A stretch of DNA of 64,000 nucleotides from PFL25 sp046260155 (GTDB taxonomy: Bacteria > Chloroflexota > Anaerolineae > Anaerolineales > UBA4823), in the NCBI GenBank assembly GCA_046260155.1, contig JBJYXV010000028.1, positions 4,183-68,182 on the forward strand. Direction: 5' to 3'. Numbering within the stretch: the stretch's first letter is position 1; every line of letters begins with the position of its first letter. Below the pieces are notes generated by a model, which saw nothing but the letters and a program-made list of their open reading frames with translations, was not told the DNA's origin and did no database searches. A program made the translations under genes and the position numbers. This document shows, in pieces, positions 52,318 to 60,940 of this stretch.

Positions 52318-52914
52318 TCATTTAGATGGATGATCCAGGTTCAGGTCTTCTAATATAAAAAATCTTTGTGCGACTACCCTGTAGCTTGGGTGATAAGCCT
52401 CAACGTATTTTGTCGAGTGATGGATTGCCGGGTATCCTGATGCCGCCATTTGACGAATCATCTCTCTCAGGCGTTCAGGAGGGAAGGGTAGTTGATCACC
52501 CTGGGCTAATGCCTCGATGCTGGTCCAGTAATGTTTGAGCACATCAAAACTGCCGCGGAACCCGTTTGCCGTGCTGACAAATGCTTGAAGAAGTTTTTCG
52601 GGTTGCCCTCCAGAAGCAATATAAGGCTGTAGATGGATGCGGACGATATTATGGTCTGGGGATATAGGATCCACCAATGATTCTGGGGAGGCGCCCGGTA
52701 GATGATTTAGCTCCCGAAAAAGCCATTGGCGGGCGTATTCGATATCCTTAACTGCATGTTCGCTTCCCATTGCAGCCTGGTGGGCTAATTTATAAAGGTC
52801 CTCAATTTGCAGCTCTGGGTACCGAGAATAATGATCTAAAATGATTGATTTAAAGTCAGATGATTTCATTGCAGGGTTTCCGCTTCCATTGTAACTGATC
52901 GCTTGTGGGATCAT
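52318..52914 (-). CDS. unknown protein
   Basis: 198 residues, all soluble. Not recognised. Mostly helical with conserved-looking blocks: LYKLAHQAAMGSEHAVKDIE, DPISPDHNIVRIHLQPYI and ASGYPAIHHSTKYVEAYHPS, the last ending with RVVAQRFF. Several His residues might bind metal. AAGGAG precedes the ATG at 52914. Probably in an operon with the methyltransferase that follows, so they may act on the same molecule. Confidence 0.6.
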   Translation of the reverse strand: MIPQAISYNGSGNPAMKSSDFKSIILDHYSRYPELQIEDLYKLAHQAAMGSEHAVKDIEYARQWLFRELNHLPGASPESLVDPISPDHNIVRIHLQPYIASGGQPEKLLQAFVSTANGFRGSFDVLKHYWTSIEALAQGDQLPFPPERLREMIRQMAASGYPAIHHSTKYVEAYHPSYRVVAQRFFILEDLNLDHPSK

Positions 52915-53036
52915 ATTTCTCCTTTTCTGGGTTTGGGCAAGTCCATCTTAATTTGGAGGCTAGAAAGTAAGAACACCCAGGGATAACATTCCCAGCATCA
53001 GGTAGTTCCGATATTTTCCGGTGCGGAAATTCCGAA

Positions 53037-53076
53037 AGAAAAAGGGCTGTCGAACCCCGACAGCCCAATTTTTTCC
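53037..53076 (-). terminator. terminator after the SH3b lipoprotein gene
   Basis: Perfect nine-base stem GGGCTGTCG / CGACAGCCC, five-base loop, U-rich on both flanks. It can end transcription on either strand. Confidence 0.8.
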
Positions 53077-53095
53077 GTTAAGATGTTGGATTCGT

Positions 53096-54535
53096 TCACG
53101 GGCAAAGCTGCGATTCCATCACCGGCAGGTTTGCGGCATTGTTTGCAGTCACATACCTTGCATTCACCCAACCAATTCCATCCGATGAAATATCGCTCGA
53201 GATACGGATGGCATACCAACCATTATCTGCGCTGATGCCAACCGCCACGGCGACGGACCCGATTGGTGGCACCCCGTAGGAAGTGCACTGGTTATTGGGT
53301 CCGCTGCGGATATTCACCGCATCGATGGTGGTCACGGTCGCATCGCTTTCACTTGGTGGAGGCGGTTCGATTTCTGCGGGTGGGGGTGGAGCAGGCAGAA
53401 CAGGCAGGTTTGCAGTTCCGGAGGAGGTCACGAAAGCGGCAGATACCCAGCCAATACCGCTCTCGATCAAGGATGTGGGTAAACTAACCGCGAACCAGGC
53501 CTGGTCTGCAGAGACTCCCACAGCTTCGGTTGTGGCACCTTGCTGGGCAACGATCAGTACAGGATAGAAGGAGGCAGGACCGCTGCGCACTTTGACATAT
53601 GTGTTTGCGGTCACGCTGGGTACGCCTGGGGCAGCCGTAGGCAATACTCCCGTCGTGGGTGGAGCAGGTAATGAGGGAGGGATGAATTCTTCCTCGAGCT
53701 GCCATACCATCAGGTTGTCGTACTCAACCACAAATCCACTGTCGGTGGCAGTTTGGACGAAATACCCGAACTTACCATCCCCTGTGTAAGTATTATCCGT
53801 AACCTCGGTCAGGTAATAGCCATTTGCATAAAGGTGATAGACGCCTCCGTAAGCAGCCACGCCCAGCCGGTTGACTGCGTCTAACCCGACATTGACCACT
53901 TCACTGGGGGTTGGTTCTAAAAGCACCGTTGATCTTTCGCCGTCCCACAGGGTCAACGAATATCTACCGTCACAGCTCAAACCGAGCAGGTAGCCCCGAT
54001 CGTTATCGGGAGCACGATAAAGCAGTCCAAAGCGGTCGTTGGCTTTGCAATCGTCTGGCATGAAGACCATCGTGTCGACATAGAAATTTTTAAATTCGGG
54101 CCAGGATACCTCCCAGCAGATATTTCCCTGGCCACCCTTGGCAGTCATCACATACTCTCCATCCGTGATCTCGGACTTGAAACAATCGGTATCAAAAAGT
54201 GTCCAGTTTGTCCCGGTATTAAATGTTTCAACCGCATCCGGTTCTCCAAGTATCTGAGCCGGATCGGCTGCCACCAGTTCGGGGGTGGGTGTTAAAGTGG
54301 GAGTCGCCGTCGGTGTTGGGGAGGGTGGCAGTGTTGAAGTAGGCATTTCCGTCGGCGGTGGGATTTCTGTGGGCGGCGGTGCTTCAGCAGGTGCCATGGC
54401 GGTCAGGGTTGCATTGACGCTGTTTTCTATTTCCTGCTGGTCAACTGTCGGTTCCGGTGGGCTGGTTGGACTCGAACAGGCAGCTGATACCAGGCTGACC
54501 AGCAAGAGTATTAAGAGCAGGGTTTTTCTCATCAT
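53096..54535 (-). CDS. lipoprotein with two SH3b domains
   Basis: 479 residues. Lipobox VSAAC after an 18-residue signal, then a Pro/Thr/Glu linker to about 90 (PTPTATPTLTPTPEL). Next is a jelly-roll-like domain (about 95-285; FYVDTMVFMPDDCKAND; RGYLLGLSCDGRYSL; GKFGYFVQTA) resembling concanavalin-type sugar-binding domains. After a second Pro-rich linker come two bacterial SH3 domains (VKVRSGPASFYPVLI and VNIRSGPNNQCTSYG) with matching endings GIGWVSAAFVT and GIGWVNARYVT. Exported and membrane-anchored; probably binds cell wall or glycan. Has its own promoter and terminator. Confidence 0.85.
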   Translation of the reverse strand: MMRKTLLLILLLVSLVSAACSSPTSPPEPTVDQQEIENSVNATLTAMAPAEAPPPTEIPPPTEMPTSTLPPSPTPTATPTLTPTPELVAADPAQILGEPDAVETFNTGTNWTLFDTDCFKSEITDGEYVMTAKGGQGNICWEVSWPEFKNFYVDTMVFMPDDCKANDRFGLLYRAPDNDRGYLLGLSCDGRYSLTLWDGERSTVLLEPTPSEVVNVGLDAVNRLGVAAYGGVYHLYANGYYLTEVTDNTYTGDGKFGYFVQTATDSGFVVEYDNLMVWQLEEEFIPPSLPAPPTTGVLPTAAPGVPSVTANTYVKVRSGPASFYPVLIVAQQGATTEAVGVSADQAWFAVSLPTSLIESGIGWVSAAFVTSSGTANLPVLPAPPPPAEIEPPPPSESDATVTTIDAVNIRSGPNNQCTSYGVPPIGSVAVAVGISADNGWYAIRISSDISSDGIGWVNARYVTANNAANLPVMESQLCP

Positions 54536-54668
54536 CTTTCTCCTCCTTCTATTTTCGAATCTTTTATCCAGTCGGGTACTGGGAAGTGATCTGGATGTGT
54601 TTTTTCATAGGGCATCTCGGATAAGGTTTCTTACCGAAATAAACAGTTTTTTAGTGAAACCGAACTTA

Positions 54669-54697
54669 ACTATAATCAATAGTGGTGATAGTGTCCA
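54669..54697 (-). promoter_or_regulatory. promoter of the SH3b lipoprotein gene
   Basis: On the minus strand: TGGACA, 17 bases, TATAGT, about 130 bases before the start. Confidence 0.5.
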
Positions 54698-54835
54698 TAC
54701 TTAATGTCATCGGTGTCCGCGGCCAGACAGTCAAGTAGATCTGACCCGTGTATAAGGACAAAAAATTCTAAATATTAGAGGTAGTGATATTCATTGCTGT
54801 ATTTCATTCATCAGGGGCACTCTCATGCACGCATA

Positions 54836-54864
54836 TTGCAAAGGAGATAGAAAGCTTGTATAGT
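54836..54864 (+). promoter_or_regulatory. possible promoter of the secreted propeller gene
   Basis: TTGCAA, 17 bases, TATAGT. It would give an unusually long leader of about 255 bases. The rest of the 54.7-55.1 kb gap shows no gene, only the hairpin listed next. Confidence 0.4.
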
Positions 54865-55042
54865 AATATCTACAGGCATCTGCAGTTGGCCCGAGCAGCT
54901 TTGATGGGGGTGATCATACCAATTTGAAGATCAACCTGCCAGGTAAATAAATTGGGATCAGCATCACATGCGGAGGGTAAATGGTACATAATTTTAGTAA
55001 ACCAAGAATCTGGGGAAAATATATACATCGTATCATCGTTTC

Positions 55043-55061
55043 CTTCAGTGAAATACTGAAG
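55043..55061 (+). other. hairpin in the leader of the secreted propeller gene
   Basis: Perfect seven-base stem CTTCAGT / ACTGAAG with a five-base loop, about 65 bases before the ATG. No T run. Confidence 0.35.
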
Positions 55062-55125
55062 TAAGAATGGTTTGCAATATTCCTGCTTGGTTGCAAAATC
55101 ATTCCTGAGACCTAAGGAGAAAGTG

Positions 55126-56505
55126 ATGTACACAAGAAAAAAACCAGGTATTTTGATAATTGCTTTCGTGGGGATATTGGTTCTTGGAGCTGTACCTACT
55201 AGTGCGCAGCTATCAAGAAGTGTGCCAGTTCCAATACTTGAGACCCAACCACCCGAAACGCCAAAGAACAGCGCTCAGAATCCCACTGTAGTGGTTTCTC
55301 CGCTTGGCGACCAGATTGGCGATAATTTCGTGATCAGAAATGACATTGGATTAGTTGAAGAGCATCCTGCAATCGCTTATTCAAGCCTTCAGCAAGAATA
55401 TTTGGTCGTCTGGTATAACGACCGGTCAGGGAATGATGATATTCGTGGACAACGAGTGTCGAGGAATGGGGAATTGATCGGTGGTGCATTTTACATCTCC
55501 GCTGGCCCAGGAGCGGACCGCAGGTATCCGGCAGTTTCATACAACAGTAAGCACGATCAGTATCTTATCGTCTGGGAACATAATGACGGTCTCTGGAACT
55601 CGATCCGTGCCCGGCGCGTTTCGGGAACAGGGGCCGTACTCGACACGACGGATATCGTTCTTACCAGCGGTTCAAACATTATTACTCCCGCGAAACCCGC
55701 AGTTGAATATGCATATACATCAGATAAGTACTTGGTTGTTTGGCAGGAAACGTTTCATCCCATACCCATCCAAAGCGATATACTGGGTCAAGTAGTATCA
55801 AGTTCCGGCACACTTGAAGGAAGTCCATTTGTTATTTCAAAGGATCCCGGTAATATTCCCAGAAAAAACCCGGTCCTGGCGTATAATCGCAAACGCAATG
55901 AGTTTTTAGTTGTCTGGCAGAAGTATTACTCGTCCAGTATAGATTTTGTAATTGGTAGGCGGGTGACGGGTGGGGGATTACCATTAAATCCTGCGGAAAT
56001 TGTTATTCATGCGGTTACTGTAAGCAGCACAAATCCTTCTGTGGCAGCTCTACCGGATGCTACTGCCAGCGGGCAGTACTTGGTGGTCTTTGAGCTGCTC
56101 TATCCTCCATCCAACTACAATATTTACAGCCGCTTTGTCAGCGGCGAGGGAGTTGTAGGGGCTGGACAGTATATTGCCTCGAGTTCGGAAGATGAAACTC
56201 ATCCAGCAATCGCCAGTAATGAGGTGTCCAAGCGATATCTCGTGGCGTGGACACGACCAACATCACCTCCGATTGTCTACGATTACATCGCAGGAAGATC
56301 TATCTCCACTACTGGGGCTCTCATCGGAGCAGAAAAGTACATTGGCGGTTTCCCGCTCGCGGATCAAGCGGTGATCAGCAGTGGTCCATTTGGGGATTTT
56401 ATGATCGCATTTAAGGACCAGCAACCGCCGTCCATCGATTCGGGGATATACGGGCAATTGTGGGGTGATCGCGTCTACCTGCCATTGACGTTACGCAACC
56501 ACTGA
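55126..56505 (+). CDS. secreted seven-repeat (propeller-like) protein with YLPL C-terminus
   Basis: 459 residues. Signal peptide to about residue 28 (PTSAQL). Seven copies of a strand motif recur near residues 92, 146, 202, 260, 318, 371 and 425: YLVVWYN, YLIVWEH, YLVVWQE, FLVVWQK, YLVVFEL, YLVAWTR, FMIAFKD. Each is preceded by P-A-[IV]-x-Y/S-type turns and followed by R-x-V/I-S-x-x-G. The period of about 55 suggests a seven-bladed beta-propeller. The chain ends VYLPLTLRNH, a terminal motif common in exported Chloroflexota proteins. AAGGAG six bases before the ATG at 55126; upstream in-frame codons are not signal-like. Cargo or ligand unknown. Confidence 0.75.
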   Translation: MYTRKKPGILIIAFVGILVLGAVPTSAQLSRSVPVPILETQPPETPKNSAQNPTVVVSPLGDQIGDNFVIRNDIGLVEEHPAIAYSSLQQEYLVVWYNDRSGNDDIRGQRVSRNGELIGGAFYISAGPGADRRYPAVSYNSKHDQYLIVWEHNDGLWNSIRARRVSGTGAVLDTTDIVLTSGSNIITPAKPAVEYAYTSDKYLVVWQETFHPIPIQSDILGQVVSSSGTLEGSPFVISKDPGNIPRKNPVLAYNRKRNEFLVVWQKYYSSSIDFVIGRRVTGGGLPLNPAEIVIHAVTVSSTNPSVAALPDATASGQYLVVFELLYPPSNYNIYSRFVSGEGVVGAGQYIASSSEDETHPAIASNEVSKRYLVAWTRPTSPPIVYDYIAGRSISTTGALIGAEKYIGGFPLADQAVISSGPFGDFMIAFKDQQPPSIDSGIYGQLWGDRVYLPLTLRNH

Positions 56506-56585
56506 GCGAATAATGGAATCAAGCGGAGATTAAGTGCTTAGGGGCTGTCCAGAAAAGAAATGAGGTTGCCAATGCAGTGTAGATT

Positions 56586-56612
56586 GTCATGCTGAGCGCA
56601 GCGAACCATCTG
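56586..56612 (+). repeat. dispersed intergenic repeat core
   Basis: GTCATGCTGAGCGCAGCGAA then CCATCTGA. This matches the outline of the widespread intergenic element GTCATTCTGAGCGAAGCGAAGAATCT known from many bacterial genomes. It lies inside the MITE-like interval. Confidence 0.55.
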
Positions 56613-56732
56613 ATTCCTATCAGGAAGACACTTTCCCTTGGGCGGACAAACCAAGATCAGGACTTCGTTCAGAGGTGCATCCACAATCAAGATGCAATTC
56701 TTGACTGGTCCCATGAATTGTGAGTGAACGTA

Positions 56733-56766
56733 AAGAGGCTGTCCCAATTTTTTAGGACAGCCTCTT
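56733..56766 (-). terminator. hairpin terminator after the regulator gene
   Basis: Twelve-base perfect stem AAGAGGCTGTCC / GGACAGCCTCTT with a T-rich loop and flanks. It ends 43 bases from the regulator stop codon and can serve both strands. Confidence 0.6.
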
Positions 56767-56808
56767 AAGTTAATTTTGTTTTGCGGGCATCGCTTCGGGC
56801 TGGATCTA

Positions 56809-57123
56809 TCATCCATTACCCAGCAGGTCCAACATATGCTTGCGGTAATCCTCGAAAGCAGTGCGACCTTTGTCCGTCAGAGAGAGCATGGTATGGGGGC
56901 GTTTGTCCTTGATTTCCTTTTCGACTTCGATGTAACCTACTTCTTCCAGTTTGCTCATGTGGGAGGAGAGATTGCCGTATGTCAGTCCTGTACGGCTGAG
57001 CAGGAAGACGAAATCTGCGCTCTTGACGGCCGAGAGATAAGCCAGGATTTTTAACCGGGCAGGTTCGTGTACGATGCGGTCCAGTTCCAGGTCGACGTCT
57101 GCCTGGGATGTATTTTCGGCCAT
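56809..57123 (-). CDS. winged-helix transcriptional regulator
   Basis: 104 residues, a compact HTH of the small MarR/ArsR-like (HTH_34) group. HEPARLKILAYLSAVKSADF is helix 1-2, TGLTYGNLSSHMSKLEEVGY the recognition helix, and EKEIKDKRPHTMLSLTDKGR the wing. No cysteine cluster for metal sensing. ATG at 57123 is seven bases after GGAGG within the end of the preceding gene, so it is translationally coupled to the membrane protein. Palindromes between the shared promoter and the first gene make autoregulation likely. Confidence 0.85.
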   Translation of the reverse strand: MAENTSQADVDLELDRIVHEPARLKILAYLSAVKSADFVFLLSRTGLTYGNLSSHMSKLEEVGYIEVEKEIKDKRPHTMLSLTDKGRTAFEDYRKHMLDLLGNG

Positions 57124-57125
57124 CT

Positions 57126-57728
57126 TCACGCCTCCATCTGTGGGCGTGGGTATTTGCGCAGGAAGCGCACCAGGACCACGATTCCCGAGATCATGATTAA
57201 GCCACCGCCGAGGACGACAGAGAACGCGAAGGCGTCAAACGTGGTGATGGATTTATCAAGGATCTCACCCCCGGCGAATGAAACCAGGAGGATCAAAGCG
57301 TAGATATAGATGCGGGGAGCATTGAGCAGGTAAGCCAGCAGGGCAACCCCGGCAGCCAGAACCAATCCCAGGATGCCCAGGGAATAATCGCTGACCAGCG
57401 TGTTTCCAGCAGCCCTGCTGAGCAGGATGCCTCCAAAGACGACCAGCCCAGCCACGAATAAGAATACTGCCAGGTTTGTTAATCGTCGTTCCATCTTTGG
57501 GCTGGGTTCGATCACCCCGATGCGGGGGATGGTGATTGTTCGCTTTCCGATGTACCAGATGCCTAATCCAAGCAGGCCGATCAAGCCGATCAATCCGGTT
57601 GGTTTCATCATCAGCATCAATCCCCAGGCAGTAATCACAACACCAATGGCGATATCGACTAAGCCATCTTCGCTGTAGGATAGGTAAACCTGCCGTTCAA
57701 TTTCCTTCATATCAAGTTGGTAAGACAT
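57126..57728 (-). CDS. membrane protein, partner of the regulator
   Basis: 200 residues. After an N-terminal cytoplasmic stretch (MKEIERQVYLSYSEDGLVDI), about six hydrophobic helices in three hairpins: VVITAWGLMLMM, LIGLLGLGIWYIG, then four after the charged loop SPKMERRLTN. No transport or enzyme motif seen. Start at 57728 with GGAGG five bases upstream. It may sense or respond to membrane state and is always expressed with the regulator. Not in a family I can name. Confidence 0.7.
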   Translation of the reverse strand: MSYQLDMKEIERQVYLSYSEDGLVDIAIGVVITAWGLMLMMKPTGLIGLIGLLGLGIWYIGKRTITIPRIGVIEPSPKMERRLTNLAVFLFVAGLVVFGGILLSRAAGNTLVSDYSLGILGLVLAAGVALLAYLLNAPRIYIYALILLVSFAGGEILDKSITTFDAFAFSVVLGGGLIMISGIVVLVRFLRKYPRPQMEA

Positions 57729-57746
57729 TTTGACCTCCGTATAGTC

Positions 57747-57770
57747 ATGGCAATATATTTGTAATGCCAT
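57747..57770 (-). promoter_or_regulatory. palindromic operator candidate
   Basis: ATGGCA ... TGCCAT, six-base arms 12 bases apart, in the leader between the promoter and the membrane-protein gene. A second palindrome, TTTGTATCGCAAA (57773-57785), lies next to it. Confidence 0.4.
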
Positions 57771-57800
57771 TATGTTTGTATCGCAAATATAATTGTCATG

Positions 57801-57829
57801 ATTATACACATTTCTCTATAGATTGTCAA
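57801..57829 (-). promoter_or_regulatory. full-consensus promoter of the regulator operon
   Basis: On the minus strand: TTGACA, 17 bases, TATAAT, an exact match to the sigma-70 consensus with the ideal spacing. Confidence 0.8.
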
Positions 57830-57956
57830 GCTGATTTCTAGAGTTGGAGGACCTTGGTTTCAGCTGGAAAACGGAGCGGATTGGCGGAGACCTTTTTTCA
57901 AGGATAGGTGTCCGCAGCTTTCATGTTGTACACAGGCAGTCTAAGTTCCAGCGAAT

Positions 57957-59171
57957 TTATTTGTCAAGGGAGACCAGCAGATCCCGCAGCGCATGGGCGA
58001 TTTCCACCAACTTGGATGTGTCGACCAGGGCAGGGATGTCCTGTGCGGTGTGAGTGACATAGGTTGATAAATATAGAAATTTCTCTGAGGTGATCGCCAG
58101 GGCTGGACGCTGGTGCATGATGAACAGCGAGTGATCGGATTGGTACCATTGCTCCCCTTCCAGGAATCCCTTGTTTGCCGGGAAGCATTTATATACTGCG
58201 CGGGCTATTTCGCTTGGGCAGTCATAAAGGGAATATGCAGTTTTTCCATCCACGTAACCTGCACCATCCAGGTTGATCCCCATGAACACATCTTCCATCT
58301 GGTTGGGATTGGACCTTAAATAGAGCAATTCACCCGGCGCAGAGTAGTAATCTTCACCATTTAAGGCTACGATTTCGATCGTTTTTGTGAAGGAAATTTC
58401 CTGGAGCAATTCTGCCAGCAGGAGCAGGGAGATCACGCCAGTGGCATTATCCAGAGCACCAGGTGTATTGATCTTGGCATCGATATGAGCAAACAAGACG
58501 ATCTTTGTATGGGGGTCTCGACCCTTGCGTGCGACTACATTACAGCCTGATGATGGCCGGCGGGTGGCTTCAAAATTCAAGACTACCTGGTTTCCCACCT
58601 GCTGTGCAATCCTGCGTCCTTCTTCCTCCGTGGTGTAGACGGAAGGGATATCAAAATCACCATCTTCGAATAGAGGGAATGGGTAGATGCCTCCAGCCAG
58701 TTCCGGATTGCGAGAAGTAGCAGAGAGGATCGCCCGGGGTGCTTTTTCCTCCACCAGGGCGATGATCTGCTGGTGAATTTCCGGATTGTAGAAGGTGAAA
58801 TTCTTCGGCATCAGCTGCTCCTTGGCGATCTCGCCGTGCAGCAGGAGGATGCTCCCTGGAATGTCCTGGTTCTCCAATTCATCCAGTGTGGAGGCAGCTG
58901 ACAGGGGGGCTGTGGCTTTACAGCCCAGGCTGTAGGGGCTGATAAATGCCGGGAACGGTTGGCCATTTATTGTCAGCTCAAGATCCTCATGGCTCCAATC
59001 GATGCATTCAAACTCGGGTGTTTCGGTTTCAAAACCAAAAGCAGAAATTGCCTCGGCGAAGAAATCGGTAGCCAGCTGGTTTCCTTGAGAGCCAACACAG
59101 CGGTTATTAATTTCAGCGCACAGCTTATCCAGGTAAAATTTGGTTTTATTGCCAACCGGTGTATTTGTCAT
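57957..59171 (-). CDS. M28-family zinc aminopeptidase
   Basis: 404 residues of the M28 clan, cleaving N-terminal amino acids with two zincs. Ligands in order: LFAHIDAK (His and Asp), GALDNATG (bridging Asp), LNGEDYYS (catalytic Glu and ligand), NLDGAG (Asp) and VTHTAQD (His). The N-terminal 200 residues include an inserted PA-like domain (residues about 90-200). No signal peptide, so it is intracellular. The start at 59171 has GGAG five bases upstream. Single-gene unit. Confidence 0.88.
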   Translation of the reverse strand: MTNTPVGNKTKFYLDKLCAEINNRCVGSQGNQLATDFFAEAISAFGFETETPEFECIDWSHEDLELTINGQPFPAFISPYSLGCKATAPLSAASTLDELENQDIPGSILLLHGEIAKEQLMPKNFTFYNPEIHQQIIALVEEKAPRAILSATSRNPELAGGIYPFPLFEDGDFDIPSVYTTEEEGRRIAQQVGNQVVLNFEATRRPSSGCNVVARKGRDPHTKIVLFAHIDAKINTPGALDNATGVISLLLLAELLQEISFTKTIEIVALNGEDYYSAPGELLYLRSNPNQMEDVFMGINLDGAGYVDGKTAYSLYDCPSEIARAVYKCFPANKGFLEGEQWYQSDHSLFIMHQRPALAITSEKFLYLSTYVTHTAQDIPALVDTSKLVEIAHALRDLLVSLDK

Positions 59172-59365
59172 TTGTACTCCTGGGGGTTTTGTCCTGGTAC
59201 CAACATCTTACCTTCCGCAGGTGATCGAATTGGTTGAATCCTATCACACCAGTTTTTGTTTCAGGGATTATGGTTAATCGCTGGAAGGGAGATACAAAGA
59301 TGGACTGGTGCGGTTAATCAAGTAAAATTAGCCTTAGCGACGTATTTCGAAAGGAGGATGTGAAA

Positions 59366-59788
59366 ATGAAGCGGCCTGATGGTGTAACTGCGATCGCGGT
59401 CTGGTTTTTTGTAGATGCAATCTTCATGTTGTTTTTTGCCTGCCTGCTGGTGGCTGTCCCGGTGAGTGGGGTGATTAGAGAGATCAACGATCCAATCGGT
59501 GAATTCTGGGCTGTATTCGGCCTGACCTGTGGTGTAATCTTCATCCTGGTAGGCGGATTACTCTCAGTTTTTGCTGGATGGGGTTTACTTCGTCTGAAAG
59601 AATGGGCTCGCTGGCTGGCTATCATCCTCGGGATTTTCAGCCTGTTTGCTTTTCCAATCGGTACCGTGATTGGTGCGCTGATCATCTGGTACCTATTGAA
59701 AGCAGATGTACGCGCAGCATTTGAGCTATCAGATGCAGAAATGCTGCCTGAAGAGCCAGAAGTGGTTGATCCTCAGGAACCTGCCTGA
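59366..59788 (+). CDS. small membrane protein
   Basis: 140 residues with four hydrophobic helices (AVWFFVDAIFMLFFACLLVA; GLTCGVIFILVGGLLSVF; LAIILGIFSLFAFPIG; VIGALIIWYLL) and an acidic tail (DAEMLPEEPEVVDPQEP). The pattern WGLLRLKEWARWLAIILG and GALIIWYLLKADVRAAF recurs in small bacterial membrane proteins without known role. Start at the ATG at 59366, eight bases after AAGGAGG; the GTG at 59360 is too close. Confidence 0.75.
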   Translation: MKRPDGVTAIAVWFFVDAIFMLFFACLLVAVPVSGVIREINDPIGEFWAVFGLTCGVIFILVGGLLSVFAGWGLLRLKEWARWLAIILGIFSLFAFPIGTVIGALIIWYLLKADVRAAFELSDAEMLPEEPEVVDPQEPA

Positions 59789-60251
59789 AGAATCAAGATC
59801 CGAAAACAGGTTAGGCTTATTTTACTGTTCTTGCTGGTGCACGCGGGCAGCAGCTGATATGGTCTTTGCCTGGTTCTGGATAAGCAAGACTGCGGGAGAT
59901 GGATAAATCAAGAAGAGAAGATCGCCAAGATTCATCGTCATTATCTTTTCGCTGATCCTGCTAATTGTGCTCGGGTGGTTTTTCATCCGGCCAGGGGTTT
60001 TTACTATCCAACCGCTTAGGGCACTGCCGGAAGGGGTGACATATGTCTATCACTCGCGGGGGAGCGAACTACCTTTCTTCGCGTCAGCGGATGGCTTATG
60101 CCTTGAGATGCAGGGCGGCGTGGATATCTTGTGCAGGACTGCAGCGCTGTAGCATCTTCAGATTTAGCAGAGCGGATGTTCATCCGCCTGCCGTACATTC
60201 ACTGGGCGTACCTGCGTTCAACCGGTGGCATTGAATTTGACCAGTGAGATC
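59789..60251. other. low-content stretch with a possible small gene remnant
   Basis: One forward frame (about 59909-60149) reads a hydrophobic segment, LILLIVLGWFFIRPG, followed by TYVYHSRGSELPFFAS and LEMQGGVDILC. It looks protein-like but lacks an upstream start codon; the first candidates are GTG at 59967 or a rare codon. It may be a single-span small protein or the remains of one. Confidence 0.35.
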
Positions 60252-60935
60252 TTAAGCCATTTGGCGGATACGTATTTCGATCCCTTTTTCATCCCGCATC
60301 AGGTCCAGCAATTTTTGAGTATCCGTATTCCCAAAGTGATATGGATAGAGAATGCGAGGCTGGAAAGATTTCGCTGCGTCGGCTACCATCTCTGGAGTCA
60401 TGGTGTACGGCAGGTTCATGGGTAAGAAGGCAACATCAATCCCGGTCAGTGATTTCATTTCTGGGATGTTCTCGGTATCCGCGGCGATGTACACCTTCAA
60501 ATCACCGAAAGTCAATATATAGCCATTGCCCACGCCCTTGGGATGGAAGGGCTGGCCGTTCTCACGCTTGTGCACCAGGTTGTAAGCTGGCACAGCCTCG
60601 ATTGGAATGCCGCGCAGCGTGATTGCATCTCCGTTCCGCATAACATGCCCGGTTGAAACTTGCTGGGCACAGCTATCGGTTATGACCAGGTCAGTGTCCC
60701 GGGTGCGTACCTCTCCCAGTGCTGCCTGGTCGAGATGATCCTGGTGTTCGTGGGTGATCAGGATCAAATCAGCTTTCGGCAGTGTGGAGTAATCCGCGAC
60801 CCGGCTGAATGGATCGACGAAAATATTGAGCTGCTTGAATTCGAACATCAAGCTGCCATGACCCAGAAAGGTGATCGTCAAATCTCCAGCGGTGGTGGGG
60901 AACACATCGGTTTCAAATTGTTTGTTTGGGGACAT
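60252..60935 (-). CDS. metallo-beta-lactamase-fold hydrolase, UlaG-like
   Basis: 227 residues. Motif ITHEHQDHLDQAA near residue 64, then later ligands in AADTENIP (Asp) and YPYHFGNTD (His). TITFLGHGSLMFEF at the N-terminus is the family opening, common in YtnP/UlaG-like hydrolases of lactones or phosphodiesters. Start at the ATG at 60935. The gene upstream ends five bases before it, so they are one transcript. Substrate unknown. Confidence 0.85.
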   Translation of the reverse strand: MSPNKQFETDVFPTTAGDLTITFLGHGSLMFEFKQLNIFVDPFSRVADYSTLPKADLILITHEHQDHLDQAALGEVRTRDTDLVITDSCAQQVSTGHVMRNGDAITLRGIPIEAVPAYNLVHKRENGQPFHPKGVGNGYILTFGDLKVYIAADTENIPEMKSLTGIDVAFLPMNLPYTMTPEMVADAAKSFQPRILYPYHFGNTDTQKLLDLMRDEKGIEIRIRQMA

Positions 60936-60940
60936 ACTCT

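Larger units (their letters stand above)
56537..56769. mobile_element. MITE-like element with imperfect terminal inverted repeats
   Basis: Left end CTTAGGGGCTGTCC and right end GGACAGCCTCTTAAG are near-complements, 233 bases apart, with no coding capacity between. GGGGCTGTCC-type ends occur in several IS families. The right end is itself a 12-base hairpin. It fills the whole gap between the propeller gene and the regulator. Confidence 0.4.
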
